From: Streptomyces reniochalinae
GTDB taxonomy: Bacteria > Actinomycetota > Actinomycetes > Streptomycetales > Streptomycetaceae
Length of the DNA stretch: 64,000 nucleotides
NCBI RefSeq assembly: GCF_003323735.1
Contig: NZ_QOIM01000038.1
Coordinates: forward strand, 248,001 to 312,000
Reading direction: 5' to 3'
Under the pieces are notes generated by a model. That model worked only from the letters and a program-made list of their open reading frames with translations. It did no database searches and had not been told where the DNA came from. This document shows, piece after piece, positions 38,429-48,856 of the stretch (the first letter of the stretch is position 1; the number at the start of each line of letters is the position of its first letter). A program made the translations under genes and the position numbers.

Positions 38429-38698
38429 CACGGGCCGGAGGGCCGAACCAGAGCCGGGGCAGGGAGGGTTCAGGGCCTCCCCCCTGATGGAGGAGGGGCG
38501 GCCGTGGCCCCGGAGTGCGGAGGCCCGGCCTCCTCACCTTCTCCTCTCTCCCGGCGCCTCCCCTCCCGCAGAGCCCTGCTCACCGGTGTCGCCGGCGGCG
38601 CGGCGGCCGCCCGTCGGGCGGGCGTCGCGCGCGGCCGTCGCCGACCTGGCGCTCCCCCGCTCGTCGGGCGGACAGGATCGAGGGGGCCGACGGGCCGC

Positions 38699-39508
38699 TC
38701 ACGGCTTGCGGCCGACACCTCCGTAGAGCGGGGAGAACGCGGTGGCGCCCGCGCCCTGCGCCTCGGGCCGCCACAGCGGGCAGGAGACGACGCCGGGCTC
38801 GACCAGGTCCAGGCCCTCCAGGAACCCGGCCACCTGCTCGGGGCTGCGCGGCCGGTAGGGCACGGCGCCGCTGCGGTTGTAGTCCGTCAGGCCCTTCACG
38901 TAGCGGGGGTCGGTGTCGGTGCCGTCGCGGACCGCCAGGTAGCTGCCGGAGGGCAGCGCTTCCACCAGCTGCCGCACGATCGACCTGGCCTCGTCGTAGT
39001 CGGCCACGTGCGCCAGGATGCCCATGAGCATCACCGCGACGGGCCGGTCGAAGTCGAGGGTGCGGGCGGCCTCCCGCAGGATCGTTACCGGGTCCTCGAC
39101 ATCGGCCTCGATGTAGTCCGTGGCGCCCTGGGGGCTGCTGGTGAGCAGGGCGTTGGCGTGGGCGAGCACCAGCGGGTCGTTGTCGACGTAGACGATCCGG
39201 GACTCCGGGGCGGCCCGCTGTGCGACCTCGTGGGTGTTGTCGACGGTCGGCAGCCCCGTCCCGATGTCGAGGAACTGGCGGATGCCCGCTTCCTCGACCA
39301 GGTACCGCACGGTGCGACCGATGAAGTGCCGCCCGACGCGGGCGAGGGTCACGATGTCCGGGAAGACGGCCCGTATGCGTTCGCCCGCCTCGCGGTCGAC
39401 CTCGTAGCAGTCCTTGCCGCCGGTCCAGTAGTCCCAGATCCGTGCCGAGTGCGGCACGGAGGAGTCGATCCGGTCCGCCCGGTCCGCCTTGCGAGGGGCA
39501 TCCGCCAT
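38699..39508 (-). CDS. SAM-dependent methyltransferase, DUF574 family
   Basis: This 269-aa protein is of the DUF574 (S-adenosyl methyltransferase) family, which is abundant in streptomycetes. Family signatures are SVPHSARIWDYWTGGKDCYEVDR at the N-terminus, the SAM-binding FLDIGTGLPT, and VYVDNDPLVLAHANALL. The ATG at 39508 has GGGAG 7 bases upstream. Its target is unknown. It stands alone between a 270-base gap on its 3' side and the LysR gene on its 5' side. Confidence 0.9.
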   Translation of the reverse strand: MADAPRKADRADRIDSSVPHSARIWDYWTGGKDCYEVDREAGERIRAVFPDIVTLARVGRHFIGRTVRYLVEEAGIRQFLDIGTGLPTVDNTHEVAQRAAPESRIVYVDNDPLVLAHANALLTSSPQGATDYIEADVEDPVTILREAARTLDFDRPVAVMLMGILAHVADYDEARSIVRQLVEALPSGSYLAVRDGTDTDPRYVKGLTDYNRSGAVPYRPRSPEQVAGFLEGLDLVEPGVVSCPLWRPEAQGAGATAFSPLYGGVGRKP

Positions 39509-39574
39509 GAGTGAACTCCCGTTCGTCTGCGTTGCTGCCCCCAACCTATGCCGTCAACTGCTCGCTGTCGTCCG

Positions 39575-40477
39575 TCAGCTGCCCGACCGGGACGCCGTCG
39601 TCAGCCGCTCGGTCAGGATGTGCTGGAGTTCGCCGGCCGCGCGGGTCGGTGAGACGTCGCCGCGGTGGGCGAGCGAGATGGTGCGGTGGAGCCCGGGGGG
39701 CGCGAAGCGGGTGACCCGCAGCCCCGAGCGGGCCGCGACCATACTGGGCACGACCGCCAGTCCGAGACCCGCCCGGACGAAGCCGAGCACGGCGTCCATC
39801 TCGCCGCCCTCCACGCCGAAGACCGGCTCGAACCCGGCCTCGCGGCAGGCGGTGACCGTCAGCTCCCGCAGGTCGTAGCCGCGCCGGAACATCGCCAGCG
39901 GGCGGCCCCGCAGGTCCTCCACGCGGATGCGGGAGCGGCGCACCGGCGCGGGCTCGTCCGGCGGGGAGACGACGACCAGTTCCTCCCTGAGCAGTTCGAA
40001 GGTGCTCAGCACGGGCCCCTGCCCGGCGAGCGGGGTGATGATCAGCGCCAGGTCCAGTTCGCCCTCCGCCAGTACCCGCACCAGGTCCTGGGAGCCGTCC
40101 TCGTGGACGACGAGGTCGACGCCCGGGTAGCGGTCGTGGAAGGCGCGCAGCACGTCGGGGACGAGGCTGGTGCACAGGCTGGGCGGGGCCCCGAGACGCA
40201 CCCGGCCCCGGCGCAGCTGCGCGACCTCCTGCACCTCGCGGCGTGCGGTCTCGGTGTCGGCCAGCACCCGGCGGGCCATCGGCAGCAGGGCGGCCCCCGC
40301 GTCGGTGAGGGAGATGTGGCCGCGCGCCCGGTGGAAGAGCTCGGCGCCCAGTTCCCGCTCCAGTGCGCGGATCTGCTGGGAGAGGGAGGGCTGGGCCACG
40401 TGCTCGCGCTGGGCCGCGCGCGTGAAGTGGCGGGTGTCGGCGACGGCCACGAAGTAGCGGAGCTGCTGGAGCTGCAT
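39575..40477 (-). CDS. LysR-family regulator divergent from sdhCAB
   Basis: This is a 300-aa LysR-type regulator. The N-terminal winged helix-turn-helix spans residues 1-60 (MQLQQLRYFVAVADTRHFTRAAQ, then LSQQIRALERELGAELFHR), with a periplasmic-binding-like effector domain after it. The ATG at 40477 is preceded by TATGCT with a 6-base gap, so the message is probably leaderless; a GTG at 40498 would lie upstream of that box. It is divergent from the succinate dehydrogenase operon and most likely controls it; a T-N11-A site lies between. The effector is unknown. Confidence 0.92.
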   Translation of the reverse strand: MQLQQLRYFVAVADTRHFTRAAQREHVAQPSLSQQIRALERELGAELFHRARGHISLTDAGAALLPMARRVLADTETARREVQEVAQLRRGRVRLGAPPSLCTSLVPDVLRAFHDRYPGVDLVVHEDGSQDLVRVLAEGELDLALIITPLAGQGPVLSTFELLREELVVVSPPDEPAPVRRSRIRVEDLRGRPLAMFRRGYDLRELTVTACREAGFEPVFGVEGGEMDAVLGFVRAGLGLAVVPSMVAARSGLRVTRFAPPGLHRTISLAHRGDVSPTRAAGELQHILTERLTTASRSGS

Positions 40478-40499
40478 GGGGCCAGCATACGGAAACACG

Positions 40500-40514
40500 A
40501 TAGCCGCTACCTAT
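40500..40514. promoter_or_regulatory. candidate LysR box between the regulator and sdhCAB
   Basis: ATAGCCGCTACCTAT contains inverted ATAG/CTAT ends and the T-N11-A pattern of LysR-type operators. It lies 22 bases upstream of the LysR -10 region side and 22 bases before the sdh -35 box, so it could serve both genes. Confidence 0.55.
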
Positions 40515-40535
40515 GGTGAGCAGCCGTTTCATGTC

Positions 40536-40566
40536 TTGGACTGATGCCCGGAGCCTTCCCTACTTT
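40536..40566 (+). promoter_or_regulatory. promoter of sdhCAB, leaderless type
   Basis: TTGGAC (40536-40541) and TACTTT (40561-40566) are separated by 19 bases. The ATG at 40574 lies 7 bases after the -10 box, so transcription should start at the first codon. Confidence 0.6.
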
Positions 40567-40573
40567 CGTGGCC

Positions 40574-41340
40574 ATGGCGACGGCAACGCGCACACCTCCC
40601 TCCCCCGGCGGGCAGACCACCCCGCGGACCAGCCCGCGGGCCACCCCGCCCCCGCGGCCGCGGCGGGGCGGCCTCCTGCGGACCCTGTGGGGCTCCACGC
40701 TCGGCAAGAAGGCGGTCATGGCGGTCAGCGGACTGGTCATGCTGGCCTATCTGGTCGCGCACATGCTCGGGAACCTGAAGGTGTTCTTCGGCCCCGCGGA
40801 CATGAACGGCTACGCGCACTGGCTGCGGACCATCGGTGAGCCGGTGCTGCACCACGAGTGGTTCCTGTGGGGGGTGCGGGTGGTGCTGCTCGCGGCCGTC
40901 GTCCTGCACGGCGTCTGCGCCTGGCAGCTCAGCCGGCGCGACCTCGCGGCCCGCCCCGTCGCCTACCGGCACCGGCGGCACCGCGCGAGCTACGCGACCC
41001 GCACCATGCGCTGGGGCGGGATCATCCTCGCCCTGTTCCTCGTCTGGCACCTGCTGGATCTGACGACGGGCACCGTCAACCCGCGCGGCCAGGCAGAACA
41101 CCCCTACGAGAACATCGTCACCGGATTCGGCACCTGGTACACGAACGTCATCTACTGCGTCGCCATGCTCGCCGTCGGGCTGCACGTCCAGCACGGCTTC
41201 TGGAGCGCGGCGCAGACCCTGGGCGTGACCCGGCCGGGCCTCGCGCGGCTGTGCAAGGGCGGCGCCACGGTGCTCGCCGTGGTGCTCACCGCCGGCTTCC
41301 TGTCCGTCCCCCTCGGCGTCATGACCGGATTGGTGGAGTG

Positions 41341-41341
<1 letters not shown>
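40574..41341 (+). CDS. sdhC: succinate dehydrogenase/fumarate reductase cytochrome b subunit
   Basis: This is the 255-aa membrane anchor with five predicted helices, of the b558 type that needs no SdhD. Several histidines in the helices (YLVAHMLGNLKVF, VVLHGVCAW, FLVWHLLDL, GLHVQHGFWSA) are candidate haem ligands. It passes electrons from the flavoprotein to menaquinone. A Pro/Arg-rich N-terminus of about 30 residues precedes the first helix. The ATG at 40574 fits the leaderless promoter; the ATG at 40544 would place the -10 box inside the gene. Its stop shares one base with the sdhA start. Confidence 0.93.
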
Positions 41342-43295
<1,954 letters not shown>

Positions 43296-43299
<4 letters not shown>

Positions 43300-44036
43300 A
43301 CCTGACCCTGCGGATCTGGCGGCAGCCCGGCGCCGAGGCGCCCGGCAAGATGGTCACCTACAAGGTGGAGGACATCTCCCCCGACATGTCGTTCCTGGAG
43401 ATGCTCGACACGCTCAACGAGACCCTGACCGAACGCGGCGAGGAGCCGGTCGCCTTCGACCACGACTGCCGCGAGGGCATCTGCGGCGCCTGCGGCATGG
43501 TCATCGACGGCCGCGCCCACGGCCCGGAGCGCACCACCACCTGCCAACTGCACATGCGCCACTTCGCGGACGGCGACACCGTCGACATCGAGCCCTGGCG
43601 CGCCGCCGCGTTCCCCGTCGTCAGGGACCTCGTCGTCGACCGCTCCGCCTTCGACCGGGTCGTCGGCGCGGGCGGCTACATCACGGCGCCCACAGGGTCC
43701 GCCCCCGAGGCACACGCCACAGCGGTGCCCAAACCCGCCGCCGACGCGGCCTTCGCGCACGCCGAGTGCATCGGCTGCGGCGCGTGCGTGGCCGCCTGCC
43801 CCAACGGCTCCGCCATGCTGTTCACCTCCGCCAAGGTGAACCACCTGAACGTGCTGCCGCAGGGCGCGCCGGAGCGGGAGAGCCGGGTACTGGACATGGT
43901 CGAGCAGATGGACGTCGAGGGCTTCGGCGGCTGCACTCTGGCCGGCGAGTGCGCCACCGCCTGCCCGAAGGGCATCCCCATGCCGTCGATCGCCGCCATG
44001 AACAGGGAGTACCTGCGGGCCGCCGCGAAACGGTGA
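43296..44036 (+). CDS. sdhB: succinate dehydrogenase/fumarate reductase iron-sulfur subunit
   Basis: This 246-aa protein carries three Fe-S clusters linking SdhA to SdhC. The 2Fe-2S ligands are C58, C63, C66 and C83 (DCREGICGACG, TTCQLH). The ferredoxin-like domain has C158, C161, C164 and C168 (ECIGCGACVAACPNG) and CTLAGECATACPKGIP. The GTG at 43296 overlaps the sdhA stop (GTGA), with GGAG 8-11 bases upstream. The operon is complete with this gene. Confidence 0.96.
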
Positions 44037-44055
44037 CACCTACACTCGGGGCACG

Positions 44056-44823
44056 ATGAGTGATCCTTCGCGCCCCACCCTTGTCGAACTGGCCCGCCAG
44101 GCCCTCTCCTCGGTGCAGCACGGCTACGACCTGCTGGCACCGAAGTTCGACCACACGTCCTACCGCACCCCCGAGGCGGTCTTGGACGCCGCGGCCGAAG
44201 CCCTCGCGCCGCAGGGCCCGTTCGGCGACGGTCTCGACCTGTGCTGCGGCACCGGCGCGGGCATCCGGGTGCTGCGCCGGGTGTGCGGCGGGCGCACCGT
44301 GGGCGTGGACTTCAGCGCGGGCATGCTCGCCGAGGCCAGGTTCCGGTGGGCGACCGAGCCGGACCCAGGAGCGCACTGGGTGCGCGGCGAGGCCCACGCG
44401 CTGCCGTTCCGCCCGGCCACTTTCGACCTGGTCGTCAGCTTCGGCGCCTTCGGGCACTTCCTGCCGGCCGAGCGGCCGCACCTGTTCGGCCAGGTCCGCG
44501 AAGTGCTACGGGAGGGCGGCACGTTCGCCTTCCCGCTCGCCGCCCCGCCGCGCCCGGGGACGGCGGCCTACTTCTCGCTGCTCGGCTTCGACGCGGCGAT
44601 GCGCGTCCGCAACGCCGTGTGGCGGCCGCCCTTCGTCATGTACTACCGCACCTGGCCACTGGCCGCCGTACGCCGTGACCTGGACGAGGCGGGCTTCGAC
44701 GTCGCGCTGCGGGCGCTGCCCGCGCTGGGCCGGCGCGAGGACGGCTCCCCGCGCTGCCGGCTCCTCCTCGCGACCAAACGGCCTGCCACGGCCGGCCCAG
44801 CACCGCAGAAGGGAACCCCGTGA
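44056..44823 (+). CDS. class I SAM-dependent methyltransferase
   Basis: This is a 255-aa methyltransferase of the Ubi/UbiE-like fold. The SAM-binding motif I is LDLCCGTGAGIRVLR, followed by VGVDFSAGMLAEA and the acidic loop FDLVVSFGAFGHF. TACACT at 44041-44046 lies 9 bases before the ATG and could be its -10 box, giving a nearly leaderless message. It overlaps a small membrane-protein gene by GTGA. The substrate is unknown; closeness to menaquinone-dependent Sdh is not enough to assign quinone methylation. Confidence 0.88.
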   Translation: MSDPSRPTLVELARQALSSVQHGYDLLAPKFDHTSYRTPEAVLDAAAEALAPQGPFGDGLDLCCGTGAGIRVLRRVCGGRTVGVDFSAGMLAEARFRWATEPDPGAHWVRGEAHALPFRPATFDLVVSFGAFGHFLPAERPHLFGQVREVLREGGTFAFPLAAPPRPGTAAYFSLLGFDAAMRVRNAVWRPPFVMYYRTWPLAAVRRDLDEAGFDVALRALPALGRREDGSPRCRLLLATKRPATAGPAPQKGTP

Positions 44824-45215
44824 CCGAGAAAGAGCCCCGGACGGACGCCCGGACAGAGACGCTGCCCTCCGGACCCGAGCCCGAACCCGGGCCCGAGCCC
44901 ACCGAGGCCACCCACGGGGTGGAGGACGACACCTGGTGGTCGGGCATGGGGCCGGTCGGCGGCGCCGTCCTGATCGTGCTCGGCTCCGTCGGCGCCCTGT
45001 TCCTCTTCCTCGGCCCGTGGCAGCCCGGCGACCACCTGGGGATCGCCTTCGGCTTCGCCAAGGTCGTGGCCGTCGGCCTGATCGTGACGGGCACGACCCT
45101 GCTGAGCCGACGACGCGGCACGGGCACCGCAGACGACACGGACACCGCAGACGGCACAGCCGACGCGGGCAACGCGAGCGGTACGGGTGACACGGGGGCG
45201 CGGACGCCGCGGTGA
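44820..45215 (+). CDS. small hypothetical membrane protein
   Basis: This 131-aa protein has an acidic Pro/Glu-rich N-terminus, two membrane helices at about residues 45-67 and 78-95 (GGAVLIVLGSVGALFLFL and FAKVVAVGLIVTGTTLL), and a Thr/Ala/Asp/Gly-rich tail. I do not recognise a family. The GTG at 44820 overlaps the methyltransferase stop and has GAAGGGA upstream, so the two are translated together. Confidence 0.72.
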   Translation: MTEKEPRTDARTETLPSGPEPEPGPEPTEATHGVEDDTWWSGMGPVGGAVLIVLGSVGALFLFLGPWQPGDHLGIAFGFAKVVAVGLIVTGTTLLSRRRGTGTADDTDTADGTADAGNASGTGDTGARTPR

Positions 45216-45600
45216 GGGCGGCGGCACCCCGGTGACGGGCACGGTGGGCAGGCCGCCCATCCGTGCGGCGGTCGCGCGGGCACGAGACCGAGGCCCGCGG
45301 GCCACGAGCTGCTCCAGCAGCGCCATGGTGTCGGCCTCGAAGGCGACGGTACGGGTGGCGCCCGCGGCGGCGAAGGCCGCGTCGGTGTGCCGGCGGATCC
45401 CGGAGCCCAACGGCATGTCGACCATGTCCTCCTCGGCGAGCCGGGCAGGCGCCACCCGCCCCGCACCGGCCAGCGGATGCCCGCGCGGGAGGAGCGCGAC
45501 GAGCGCGTCGCGGGCGGTGCGGTCGGCTCAGCGCTGGCCGGGGCGGTGTACTCGCACACCGGCTGGTCCGGGGTGTGCGCAGGCTCGCCTGAGGAGAACC
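45216..45600 (-). pseudogene. decayed LysR-family regulator fragment
   Basis: On the minus strand, bases about 45523-45300 encode DALVALLPRGHPLAGAGRV and then MPLGSGIRRHTDAAFAAAG and FEADTMALLEQLVARG, the typical effector domain of a LysR regulator. There is no N-terminal helix-turn-helix. An in-frame TGA occurs at 45530-45528, just before the recognisable part. The frame breaks after QLVARG: the expected continuation is found in another frame before returning to ATAARMGGLPTVPVTG, so a base has been gained or lost. The C-terminus runs into the convergent gene. I take it as a relic, not an expressed gene. Confidence 0.68.
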
Positions 45601-45623
45601 GCGCGTGCGGACCGTGCCCCGGA

Positions 45624-45980
45624 CTACCCCCGCGACCTGCGCAGCACCTCGCCGCCGAGGCCCAGCAGCAGCCAGAACCCGCCCTTGGGCATCGCCGCGG
45701 CACCCACCGCGCCCACGCCCACCAGCGTGGCGCCCGCGGTGCGTTGCGCGGCGGTGTCCCCGTGCTCCTCGGCCGAGCGCAGCAGCCGGCCGCCCATCCA
45801 CAGTGCGGGTGCCGCGGCCAGGAACCAGAAGGCGGCGGCGCGGTCGCCGCGCTCGGGCACGGAGGCGACCACACCGGCGCGGGCCATGTCCGCGAGCACG
45901 TCGCGGTAGAGCACCGCGCCGATCGCCCCGTGCCCGACCGCCGTCGCCTGGACCCACCATCCTGCTGAACGTCGCTTCAT
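45624..45980 (-). CDS. small membrane protein, DUF6463-like
   Basis: This is a 118-aa protein with three to four membrane helices, starting MKRRSAGWWVQATAVGHGAIGAVLYRD and containing AAAFWFLAAAPALWMGGRLL. The pattern matches what I remember of DUF6463 family proteins. The ATG at 45980 has no strong ribosome site. It lies upstream of the LysR relic on the same strand, which may once have been its partner, and 20 bases from hisF, which ends toward it. The function is unknown. Confidence 0.72.
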   Translation of the reverse strand: MKRRSAGWWVQATAVGHGAIGAVLYRDVLADMARAGVVASVPERGDRAAAFWFLAAAPALWMGGRLLRSAEEHGDTAAQRTAGATLVGVGAVGAAAMPKGGFWLLLGLGGEVLRRSRG

Positions 45981-46000
45981 GGAGCGATCCTAAAGCCCCC

Positions 46001-46759
46001 TCAGCGCACCGGGCAGCCCGCCTCGCGCAGGGTCTGCTTGACCTCGCCGACGCGCAGGTCGCCGAAGTGGAAGACGGAGGCGGCCAGTACGGCGTCGGCG
46101 CCGGCGCCGACGGCGGGCGGGAAGTGGTCGAGGCGCCCGGCGCCGCCGGAGGCGACGACGGGGATGGTGACGTGCTCGCGGACGGCGGCGATCATCTCGG
46201 TGTCGTAGCCGTCCTTGGTGCCGTCGGCGTCCATGGAGTTGAGCAGGATCTCCCCGGCGCCCAGCTCCGCTGCGCGGTGAGCCCACTCGACGGCGTCGAC
46301 GCCGGTACCGCGCCGCCCGCCGTGGGTGGTGACCTCGAACCCGGTGCCCTCGGCGCGGCGCCGCGCGTCGACGGAGAGCACCAGCACCTGCCGCCCGAAC
46401 CGTTGCGCGATCTCGCGGATGAGTTCCGGGCGGGCGATGGCCGCGGTGTTGACGCCCACCTTGTCGGCGCCGGCGCGCAGCAGCTTGTCCACGTCCTCGG
46501 GGGTGCGGACACCACCGCCGACGGTCAGCGGGATGAAGACCTGCTCGGCGGTGCGCCGTACCACCTCGTAGGTGGTCTCGCGGTCGCCGGAGGAGGCGGT
46601 GATGTCGAGGAACGTCAGCTCGTCGGCGCCCTCGGCGTCGTAGACCTTCGCCATCTCCACGGGGTCGCCCGCGTCGCGCAGGTTCTGGAAGTTGACTCCC
46701 TTGACGACCCGCCCGGCGTCGACGTCCAGACAGGGGATGACTCGGACGGCGAGGCTCAT
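46001..46759 (-). CDS. hisF: imidazole glycerol phosphate synthase cyclase subunit
   Basis: This 252-aa TIM-barrel subunit uses ammonia from HisH to convert PRFAR to imidazole glycerol phosphate and AICAR. The catalytic Asp residues are in VIPCLDVDAGRV near the N-terminus and VLSVDARR in the middle. Phosphate-binding glycines are in VGGGVRTPED and VVASGGAGRLDHF. The ATG at 46759 overlaps the RidA-like gene by ATGA. It is the last gene of the his operon. Confidence 0.96.
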   Translation of the reverse strand: MSLAVRVIPCLDVDAGRVVKGVNFQNLRDAGDPVEMAKVYDAEGADELTFLDITASSGDRETTYEVVRRTAEQVFIPLTVGGGVRTPEDVDKLLRAGADKVGVNTAAIARPELIREIAQRFGRQVLVLSVDARRRAEGTGFEVTTHGGRRGTGVDAVEWAHRAAELGAGEILLNSMDADGTKDGYDTEMIAAVREHVTIPVVASGGAGRLDHFPPAVGAGADAVLAASVFHFGDLRVGEVKQTLREAGCPVR

Positions 46760-47178
46760 GCCTGTGGTGCTCCTTCTGCTGCTGGGTCCGGCTGCGCCCG
46801 GTACGCCTCCACCTCCACCTCGACCACGAGGTTGGGGTCGAGGAGACCGGAGACGATGACCATCGACGCGGCCGGGCGCACCTCGCCGAACAGGTCCTTG
46901 TGGGCGCGGCCGACCTCGTCCACGTCACGTGTGTGGGTGAGGAACATGCGGGTCCGCACCACGTCCTCGGCGCCCAGGCCGAGCCCCTTGAGGGCTTCCA
47001 GCGCGACCGAGAACGCGTTGACCGTCTGCTCGTAGGGGCCGCCCTCGGCGATCACCCCGTCCACCACCGAGGTGCAGCCCGCCACCAGGACCATCCCGTT
47101 GGGCAGTTCCACGGCGCGGGAGTACCCGAACCGCTCCTCCCAGGGACCGCCGGACGCCACTCGGTGTGTTCCGGTCAT
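46756..47178 (-). CDS. RidA/YjgF-family protein in the his operon
   Basis: This 140-aa protein is of the Rid family, whose best-known member hydrolyses reactive enamine/imine intermediates formed by PLP enzymes. Family features include FGYSRAVELPNGMVLVAGCT, then VVRTRMFLTHTRDVDEVGRAH and the C-terminal LVVEVEVEAYR. The residue corresponding to the conserved Arg of RidA appears to be in VVRTRMF, so activity is plausible. It is coupled by ATGA to priA and hisF. Its place between them suggests a housekeeping role with histidine synthesis, which is not proven. Confidence 0.88.
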   Translation of the reverse strand: MTGTHRVASGGPWEERFGYSRAVELPNGMVLVAGCTSVVDGVIAEGGPYEQTVNAFSVALEALKGLGLGAEDVVRTRMFLTHTRDVDEVGRAHKDLFGEVRPAASMVIVSGLLDPNLVVEVEVEAYRAQPDPAAEGAPQA

Positions 47179-47903
47179 CGGGCAACCGCCTCCAACGCCT
47201 CTTCCAGGGTGAACGCCTTGGCGTAGAGCGCCTTTCCCACGATGGCTCCCTCGACACCTTCCGGCACCAGAGAGGCGATCGCCCGCAGGTCGTCGAGGCT
47301 GGCCACGCCGCCGCTGGCGACGACGGGCCGGTCGGTGCGGGCGCACACGTTCCGCAGCAGCTCCAGGTTGGGGCCCCCCAGGGTGCCGTCCTTGGCGATG
47401 TCGGTGACGACGTAGCGGGCGCAGCCCTCGGCGTCCAGGCGGGCCAGCGTCTCGTACAGGTCGCCGCCGTCGCGGGTCCAGCCGCGGCCGCGCAGGGTGG
47501 TGCCGCGTACGTCGAGGCCGACGGCGATGGCCTCGCCGTGCTCGGCGATGACCTTGGCGACCCACTCGGGGGACTCCAGCGCGGCGGTGCCCAGGTTGAC
47601 GCGGCGGCAGCCGGTGGCCAGCGCCGCTTCGAGGGAGGCGTCGTCGCGGATGCCGCCGGACAGCTCGACCTTCACGTCCATCGCGCGGGCGACCTCGGCG
47701 ATCTGCGCGCGGTTGTCGCCGGTACCGAAAGCGGCGTCCAGGTCGACCAGGTGCAGCCACTCGGCTCCGGCCCGCTGCCAGGCCAGGGCCGCCTCCAGCG
47801 GGTCACCGTAGGAGGTCTCGGAACCGGACTCGCCGTGGACGAGACGGACGGCCTGACCGTCCCGGACGTCGACGGCGGGCAGAAGCTCAAGCCGGTTGCT
47901 CAC
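47175..47903 (-). CDS. priA: bifunctional phosphoribosyl isomerase A (HisA/TrpF)
   Basis: This is a 242-aa TIM-barrel isomerase. In actinobacteria PriA performs both the HisA step on ProFAR and the TrpF step on phosphoribosyl anthranilate. The N-terminal catalytic Asp is in LLPAVDVRDGQAVRL and the second in YVVTDIAKDG. Phosphate loops are LSGGIRDDASL and VASGGVASLDD. The absence of trpF from the trp genes in this window supports the dual role. The GTG at 47903 was chosen by homology (VSNRLELLPAVDV); the ribosome site is weak. It lies 53 bases after hisH. Confidence 0.94.
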   Translation of the reverse strand: MSNRLELLPAVDVRDGQAVRLVHGESGSETSYGDPLEAALAWQRAGAEWLHLVDLDAAFGTGDNRAQIAEVARAMDVKVELSGGIRDDASLEAALATGCRRVNLGTAALESPEWVAKVIAEHGEAIAVGLDVRGTTLRGRGWTRDGGDLYETLARLDAEGCARYVVTDIAKDGTLGGPNLELLRNVCARTDRPVVASGGVASLDDLRAIASLVPEGVEGAIVGKALYAKAFTLEEALEAVAR

Positions 47904-47956
47904 GGCGCTCTCGCTCTCGGGGCTCTCGGGGCTGACGGGCGTCGGCGTCAGCCAGG

Positions 47957-48607
47957 TCACAGTGTTTCGATCCAGTTGCGCAGCAACTGGGCTCCGGCGT
48001 CGCCGGACTTCTCGGGGTGGAACTGGGTGGCCCACAGCGGCCCGTTCTCCACGGCGGAGACGAACCGGCTGCCGTGCGTCGTCCAGCTGACGGCCGGGGG
48101 CCTGAGGGCCGGGTTGGCCGTCTCCAGCTCCCAGTCGTGCACCGCGTAGGAGTGCACGAAGTAGTAGCGCTCGTCGGCCGGCAGCCCCGCGAAGAGGCGC
48201 GAGTCGGCCGGCGCTTCCACCGTGTTCCAGCCCATGTGCGGCACGGGGTGCTCGGCGTCGGTGGCCAGCGGTCCCACGGTGCCGGGCCACTCGTCCATGC
48301 CGTCGGCCTCGTCGCCGTGCTCGATGCCGCGCGAGAAGAGGATCTGCATGCCGACGCAGATCCCCATGACGGGACGGGCGCCGGCCAGCCGCCGCCCGAT
48401 GACCCAGTGGCCGCGCGCCTCGGTCAGCCCCCGCATGCAGGCGGCGAACGCGCCGACGCCGGGCACGAGGAGGCCGTCGGCGTTCATGGCCTTGTCGTAG
48501 TCGCGGGTGATCTCCACGCGGGCGCCGGCCCGCTCCACCGCCCGCTCGGCGGAGCGCACATTGCCGAAGCCGTAGTCGAAGACCACGACGCTCTTCGCCG
48601 CACCCAT
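47957..48607 (-). CDS. hisH: imidazole glycerol phosphate synthase glutaminase subunit
   Basis: This 216-aa class I amidotransferase supplies ammonia to HisF. The catalytic triad is Cys84 (GICVGMQ), His197 and Glu199 (QFHPEKSG). It starts at the ATG at 48607, sharing one base with the stop of the upstream 54-aa membrane protein gene (TGATG). The sequence is complete and of normal length. Confidence 0.95.
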   Translation of the reverse strand: MGAAKSVVVFDYGFGNVRSAERAVERAGARVEITRDYDKAMNADGLLVPGVGAFAACMRGLTEARGHWVIGRRLAGARPVMGICVGMQILFSRGIEHGDEADGMDEWPGTVGPLATDAEHPVPHMGWNTVEAPADSRLFAGLPADERYYFVHSYAVHDWELETANPALRPPAVSWTTHGSRFVSAVENGPLWATQFHPEKSGDAGAQLLRNWIETL

Positions 48608-48771
48608 CACGACCACCAGTCCAGTCGCAGGATCCCGGCGAGCAGCGCGAGGGCGGACGCCGCACCGAGCAGCACGACGACCCCCTTGGGCAGCTGCTGC
48701 TTCCAGAACGAGATCGCCCCGCCCGCCAGGAAGAGCCCGACGAAGATCAGGAGCGCCGCCAGCCCTGTCAC
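48607..48771 (-). CDS. 54-aa membrane protein between hisB and hisH
   Basis: This small protein has two membrane helices (LAALLIFVGLFLAGGAIS and GVVVLLGAASALALLAGIL) with a short polar turn, FWKQQLPKG, and ends LRLDWWS. The GTG at 48771 has GGGG about 8 bases upstream; a longer form from 48834 would add a polar, poorly conserved leader. It is coupled to hisH. From memory, a protein of this size sits at the same place in other streptomycetes. The function is unknown. Confidence 0.78.
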   Translation of the reverse strand: MTGLAALLIFVGLFLAGGAISFWKQQLPKGVVVLLGAASALALLAGILRLDWWS

Positions 48772-48856
48772 AGCACTGCCCCGTTCGCTTCTCCGCCCGC
48801 ACGGCATCCCGCGGGCCTCGTACCCATCTGCCACCCGGCAGCCGCGCGCGCGGCGC

